Source: Rhizobium sp. 16-488-2b
Lineage (GTDB): Bacteria > Pseudomonadota > Alphaproteobacteria > Rhizobiales > Rhizobiaceae
Reading direction: 5' to 3'
Assembly: GCF_017741815.1 (NCBI RefSeq)
Contig: NZ_JAGHMF010000045.1
Location: 43,519-107,518 of the forward strand
Length of the DNA stretch: 64,000 nt
The translations under genes and the position numbers were made by a program. Under the pieces are notes generated by a model that saw only the letters and a program-made list of their open reading frames with translations, was not told the DNA's origin and did no database searches. How positions within the stretch are numbered: position 1 is the first letter of the stretch; every line of letters starts with the position of its first letter. Below, one piece after another: positions 62,959 through 64,000 of this stretch.

Positions 62959-63678
62959 ATGAAGGATCTCTTAGACATCGCCATTGAAGCCCATGGAGGA
63001 ATGGAGCAGTTTCAAAAATTCTCCTACCTCACCGCCAAACTACACCAGGGCGGCGTTCTCTGGGGGCTAAAGGGCAAGGCAGAGGTACTGGTGGACTGCC
63101 AGGTGAAGGTCGATCTCAAAAAAGAATGGGTATCGCATTGGCCATTCGCCCCAACCGACAACAAATCGGCGTTCACACCTGGCCGCGTGACAATCGAAAC
63201 GCCCGAAGGCGCGGTCGTTGAAGAGCTTCTTGAACCCCGGAAATCTTTCGAGGGCTACGAGATGGAAACGCCGTGGAGCAACCCGCAGGTCGCTTACTTC
63301 TCGGGATATACGATGTGGACGTATCTGACGTCGCCGTTCATCCTCAAGCGTCCCGGCGTAGTTTGCAACGAGATCGAGCCGTGGCAGGAAAACGGAGAGA
63401 CCCTGCGTCGCCTTCATGTTCGCTTCCCCGACGAGATCGCGACACACAGCACCGAGCAGACCTTCTACTTTAACAAGGATGGCATTTTGTATCGGCACGA
63501 CTACGAGGTGGACATTCAAGGAAAGAACGCGGCCGCACGTTACCTCACGGATCCGGTGAAGGTCGACGGCATTGTTCTCCCCACGAAAATGCGCATCTAT
63601 CCGCGCAAGCCGGACAACACGCCGCTTCCAGAACCGTTGATCGTCTCGGTGGACCTCTCCGAGTTTCATTTCGATTGA
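62959..63678 (+). CDS. Unknown 239-residue protein, paralogue of the one at 26827
   Basis: The protein starts MKDLLDIAIEAHGGMEQFQKF. It has the same length as the protein at 26827 and matches it from end to end at roughly half of positions by eye (HGG, LHQGGVLWGLKG, METPWSN, YFNKDGILYRHDYEVD, PLIVSVDLSEF). Soluble, no signal, no recognised catalytic motif. The ribosome site is AGGAGCAATAGC. It is the last gene before a strong terminator and probably forms its own unit under the motif at 62878. The conserved Trp, His and Asp residues suggest a ligand- or cofactor-binding fold. Confidence 0.85.
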   Translation: MKDLLDIAIEAHGGMEQFQKFSYLTAKLHQGGVLWGLKGKAEVLVDCQVKVDLKKEWVSHWPFAPTDNKSAFTPGRVTIETPEGAVVEELLEPRKSFEGYEMETPWSNPQVAYFSGYTMWTYLTSPFILKRPGVVCNEIEPWQENGETLRRLHVRFPDEIATHSTEQTFYFNKDGILYRHDYEVDIQGKNAAARYLTDPVKVDGIVLPTKMRIYPRKPDNTPLPEPLIVSVDLSEFHFD

Positions 63679-64000
63679 GATGTGCCGCTCGGTTCTTGCG
63701 GGCGCAAACGAGAAGGCCTCGGCGCAGAGGCCTCCACACTGCTGACAAACCCCTGGTCACGGCCAGGGGTTTTTGACTCACTGGATCATATGAAAGCAGC
63801 GTGCTTCCGAACAGACGGCTGCTAATGCGACCAAGCTCGATTTCTCGAAGAAGAAGGGTAACCGGTTGGTGTTGGCGCGAAGCGGAAGACCGCATTCGGC
63901 CGATACTGTTGAAAAACTGAGCGTTGTCGGCACCAGGCTGTCGTGATTCAATCGTCTTACTGATTTGCGGAGGATTGAGTGATGATGGGATGTCAGGCGG
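63679..64000. other. Right-edge non-coding region with tnpB-like scrap
   Basis: After the terminator the sequence has no intact gene. At 63833-63856 it reads almost exactly like the RuvC-II codons of the TnpB-related gene (23 of 24 bases, encoding KLDFSKKK), then diverges. This is probably a decayed piece of a second copy; a chance match is not excluded. Confidence 0.4.
63748..63774 (+). terminator. Rho-independent terminator
   Basis: AACCCCTGG pairs with CCAGGGGTT across a six-base loop, followed by TTT. It ends the transcript of the 239-residue gene, 70 bases downstream of its stop. A second hairpin (AGGCCTC/GAGGCCT) lies just before it. Confidence 0.8.

Noticed and set aside
1..64000. CRISPR arrays, tRNA or rRNA genes, integrase or prophage structural genes
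   Set aside because: No regularly spaced repeats, cloverleaf sequences or phage proteins were seen.

Overview
The window reads as one contiguous stretch of an alphaproteobacterial genome, most likely a member of the Rhizobiales (Rhizobiaceae or a close relative) and possibly a secondary replicon. This is inferred from the moderately high GC, the HWE/HisKA_2 kinase, the FixJ/NarL-type and receiver-only regulators, a RegA/ActR-type regulator remnant, and rhizobial-style winged-helix/STAND-ATPase regulators. There are no rRNA, tRNA, core ribosomal or replication genes, so this is accessory or adaptive DNA.

Layout. (1) 1-9.2 kb, minus strand: a defence-like block. It has a NACHT-type STAND protein with an N-terminal PD-(D/E)XK nuclease domain (split by a frameshift), a cytosine-C5 methyltransferase with an unusual TCQ motif IV, an unrecognised 822-aa protein, and a further gene that runs off the left edge. 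(2) 9.3-11.3 kb: a 2.0-kb element with 24-bp terminal inverted repeats and an 8-bp direct repeat. Its only gene is a TnpB-related RuvC-fold protein. (3) 11.4-16.7 kb: two small membrane proteins, a truncated RegA-like regulator and a 1372-aa hybrid TPR/GAF/PAS histidine kinase. (4) 17-24.6 kb: CorA transporter, catalase, LysR regulator, a 47-aa membrane peptide, an isochorismatase-family hydrolase, an OLD-like ATPase/TOPRIM protein and a single-domain receiver. (5) 24.9-28.7 kb: a probable operon of aldo/keto reductase, alpha/beta hydrolase, a 239-aa unknown and a zinc alcohol dehydrogenase. (6) 29-38 kb: two winged-helix/ATPase regulators, two response regulators, Dps and a PAS kinase. (7) 38-51 kb: molybdenum redox genes (an FdhF/YdeP-like oxidoreductase, moaA, and a two-gene xanthine-dehydrogenase-type enzyme), an MscS channel with a cyclic-nucleotide domain, a flavin disulfide reductase, an HWE kinase, an acyltransferase and an AraC regulator. 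(8) 51.7-63.7 kb: a degenerate SDR, a NarL regulator, two further kinases (one with a beta-propeller sensor), a receiver, a third winged-helix/ATPase regulator and a second copy of the 239-aa family. A strong terminator and a short tnpB-like scrap follow at the right edge.

From about 12 kb to 63 kb the theme is signalling (five histidine kinases and five response regulators, plus three STAND regulators, LysR and AraC) coupled to redox and stress enzymes. A short recurrent motif, GATnnTACAAT, lies 49 to 115 bases upstream of several of these transcription units in the same orientation and may tie them into one regulon. The strongest leads for something undescribed are the TIR-bounded TnpB element, the methyltransferase/822-aa/NACHT block and the shared upstream motif.
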